Positions 63,239 to 64,000 of a stretch of DNA of 64,000 nt are shown piece after piece. A program made the position numbers and the translations under genes. Within the stretch, counting starts at the first letter, position 1. Each line of letters starts with the position of its first letter. The notes under the pieces were generated by a model. The model was not told where the DNA came from. It ran no database searches and was given only the letters and a program-made list of their open reading frames with translations. The DNA is from Pseudomonas fluorescens (GTDB taxonomy: Bacteria > Pseudomonadota > Gammaproteobacteria > Pseudomonadales > Pseudomonadaceae), in NCBI RefSeq assembly GCF_902497995.1, contig NZ_CABVII010000001.1, positions 186,001 through 250,000 on the forward strand. Reading direction: 5' to 3'.

Positions 63239-64000
63239 TCAAACTCCAAGCACTCTGGCCAAAAACGGCGCCGTCCGGCTCTTCCTGCTTTTAGCCACCT
63301 TCTGCGGCGTCCCCGCCACCACGATCTTCCCCCCCTGATCCCCCGCCCCCGGGCCGATATCGATTACCCAGTCGCTTTGCGCCACCACACGCATTTCATG
63401 TTCGACAACGATCACCGTATGCCCCGCTGTCACCAGCGTATTCAACTGTTCGAGCAAGCGATCGACGTCCCGTGGATGCAAGCCGGTAGTGGGCTCATCG
63501 AGCACATACAAGGTCGCCCCACGCTGGTTGCGTTGCAGTTCGGTGGCCAGTTTGATCCGCTGGGCCTCGCCACCCGACAATTCGGTCGCAGGCTGGCCGA
63601 GGCGCAGGTAGCCCAGACCGATATCGCGCAGGACCTCCAGCGAGCGGCGGATCCCCGGTTGTCCGATGAACACCTCGACCGCTTCGTCCACCGTCAGCTG
63701 CAACACCTGAGCGATGTTCAAACCTTGCCAGATGATCGACAGGGTCTCGGGGTTGTAGCGCGCACCATGGCAGGTCGGGCACGGCGCGTAGACGCTGGCC
63801 ATGAACAGCAACTCGACGCTGACAAAGCCTTCGCCTTCGCAGGTCGCGCACCGTCCCTTGGCGACGTTGAAAGAGAATTGGCCGGCGTCATAGCCTTCGG
63901 CCTGGGCTTGGGGGGTGGCGGCGTAGAGCTTGCGCACGTTGTCGAACAGCCCGGTGTAGGTCGCCAGGTTCGAACGGGGGGTGCGGCCGATGGGTTTCTG
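63239..64000 (-). CDS. UvrA-family ABC ATPase, C-terminal part (5' end beyond the window)
   Basis: The open frame runs off the right edge; 253 residues are visible. It contains the UvrA zinc motif (GRCATCEGEGF ... CPTCHGARYNPE), the ABC signature ATELSGGEAQRIKLA, Walker B LYVLDEPTTGLHPRDVDRLL and the final H-loop VVEHEM. The sequence looks like a short-form UvrA paralogue (UvrA2/drug-resistance type) rather than housekeeping UvrA, but the N-terminus is needed to decide. uvrC at the other end of the window is unlinked. Confidence 0.88.
   Translation of the reverse strand, partial: QKPIGRTPRSNLATYTGLFDNVRKLYAATPQAQAEGYDAGQFSFNVAKGRCATCEGEGFVSVELLFMASVYAPCPTCHGARYNPETLSIIWQGLNIAQVLQLTVDEAVEVFIGQPGIRRSLEVLRDIGLGYLRLGQPATELSGGEAQRIKLATELQRNQRGATLYVLDEPTTGLHPRDVDRLLEQLNTLVTAGHTVIVVEHEMRVVAQSDWVIDIGPGAGDQGGKIVVAGTPQKVAKSRKSRTAPFLARVLGV

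Overview
The window is chromosomal DNA of a Pseudomonas, most likely from the P. fluorescens group. The main reasons are the gacA-uvrC-pgsA-tRNA-Gly order, the HbcR/GntP/BdhA ketone-body cluster, the cobW-cobN-chelatase and cbtBA cobalamin genes, a CysI/DUF934 pair, the high GC content, and about fourteen REP/REPIN palindromes of the fluorescens type (cores such as GGAGCGGGCTTGCTCGCGAA).

Layout. 0-2.4 kb: the end of an OprD porin, then a mosaic of gene fragments (AraC, fumarylacetoacetase-family hydrolase, SDR/hydroxyacid-dehydrogenase chimera) reaching the 3' side of a tRNA-Gly gene. 2.4-6.1 kb (minus): pgsA, uvrC, gacA and a GNAT. 6.3-7.9 kb: a DAHP synthase preceded by two aromatic-rich leader peptides and an intrinsic terminator. 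8-9.4 kb: a family I lipase and a parvulin. 9.5-15 kb: yejABEF peptide importer. 15.2-21.2 kb: 3-hydroxybutyrate/acetoacetate catabolism (hbcR, GntP permease, bdhA, acetoacetyl-CoA synthetase) with a clear sigma-54 promoter. 21.3-25.4 kb: pilU, a hybrid PAS histidine kinase and a second parvulin. 25.6-30.2 kb: D-amino-acid dehydratase, broken IclR regulator, RidA, ABC ATPase remnant, toxin-antitoxin pair and a TerC/CBS membrane protein. 30.6-40.4 kb: cobalt/cobalamin block. cobW, cobN and chlI/chlD lie under one cobalamin riboswitch (minus); cbtB, cbtA, cobE and cobM lie under a second (plus). 40.6-49.4 kb: nfuA, metH (B12-dependent), DUF2970, a periplasmic binding protein, cysI and a DUF934 gene. 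49.5-53.4 kb: a large LRR toxin/effector-like gene carrying a frameshift. 53.7-64 kb: sohB, a histidine phosphatase, an SCP2-like protein, an amidohydrolase, a LysR regulator, a hydroxylase-SRPBCC fusion, small stress-type proteins, a kinase-less REC-PAS-REC protein and the end of a UvrA paralogue.

Themes. (1) Cobalamin supply and use are linked: cobalt uptake (CbtAB), chelation (CobN plus ChlI/ChlD), ring methylation (CobM, CobE) and a B12 enzyme (MetH) lie within 15 kb. The chelatase helper subunits appear to come from one gene through a -1 ribosomal frameshift signal. (2) REPINs sit in most intergenic gaps, and one has entered the cobN reading frame, where it is translated together with a 21-bp minisatellite. 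(3) Several genes carry internal deletions, some joined in frame (SDR/dehydrogenase chimera, IclR, hybrid kinase). This suggests a deletion-prone chromosome or, less interestingly, misassembly.
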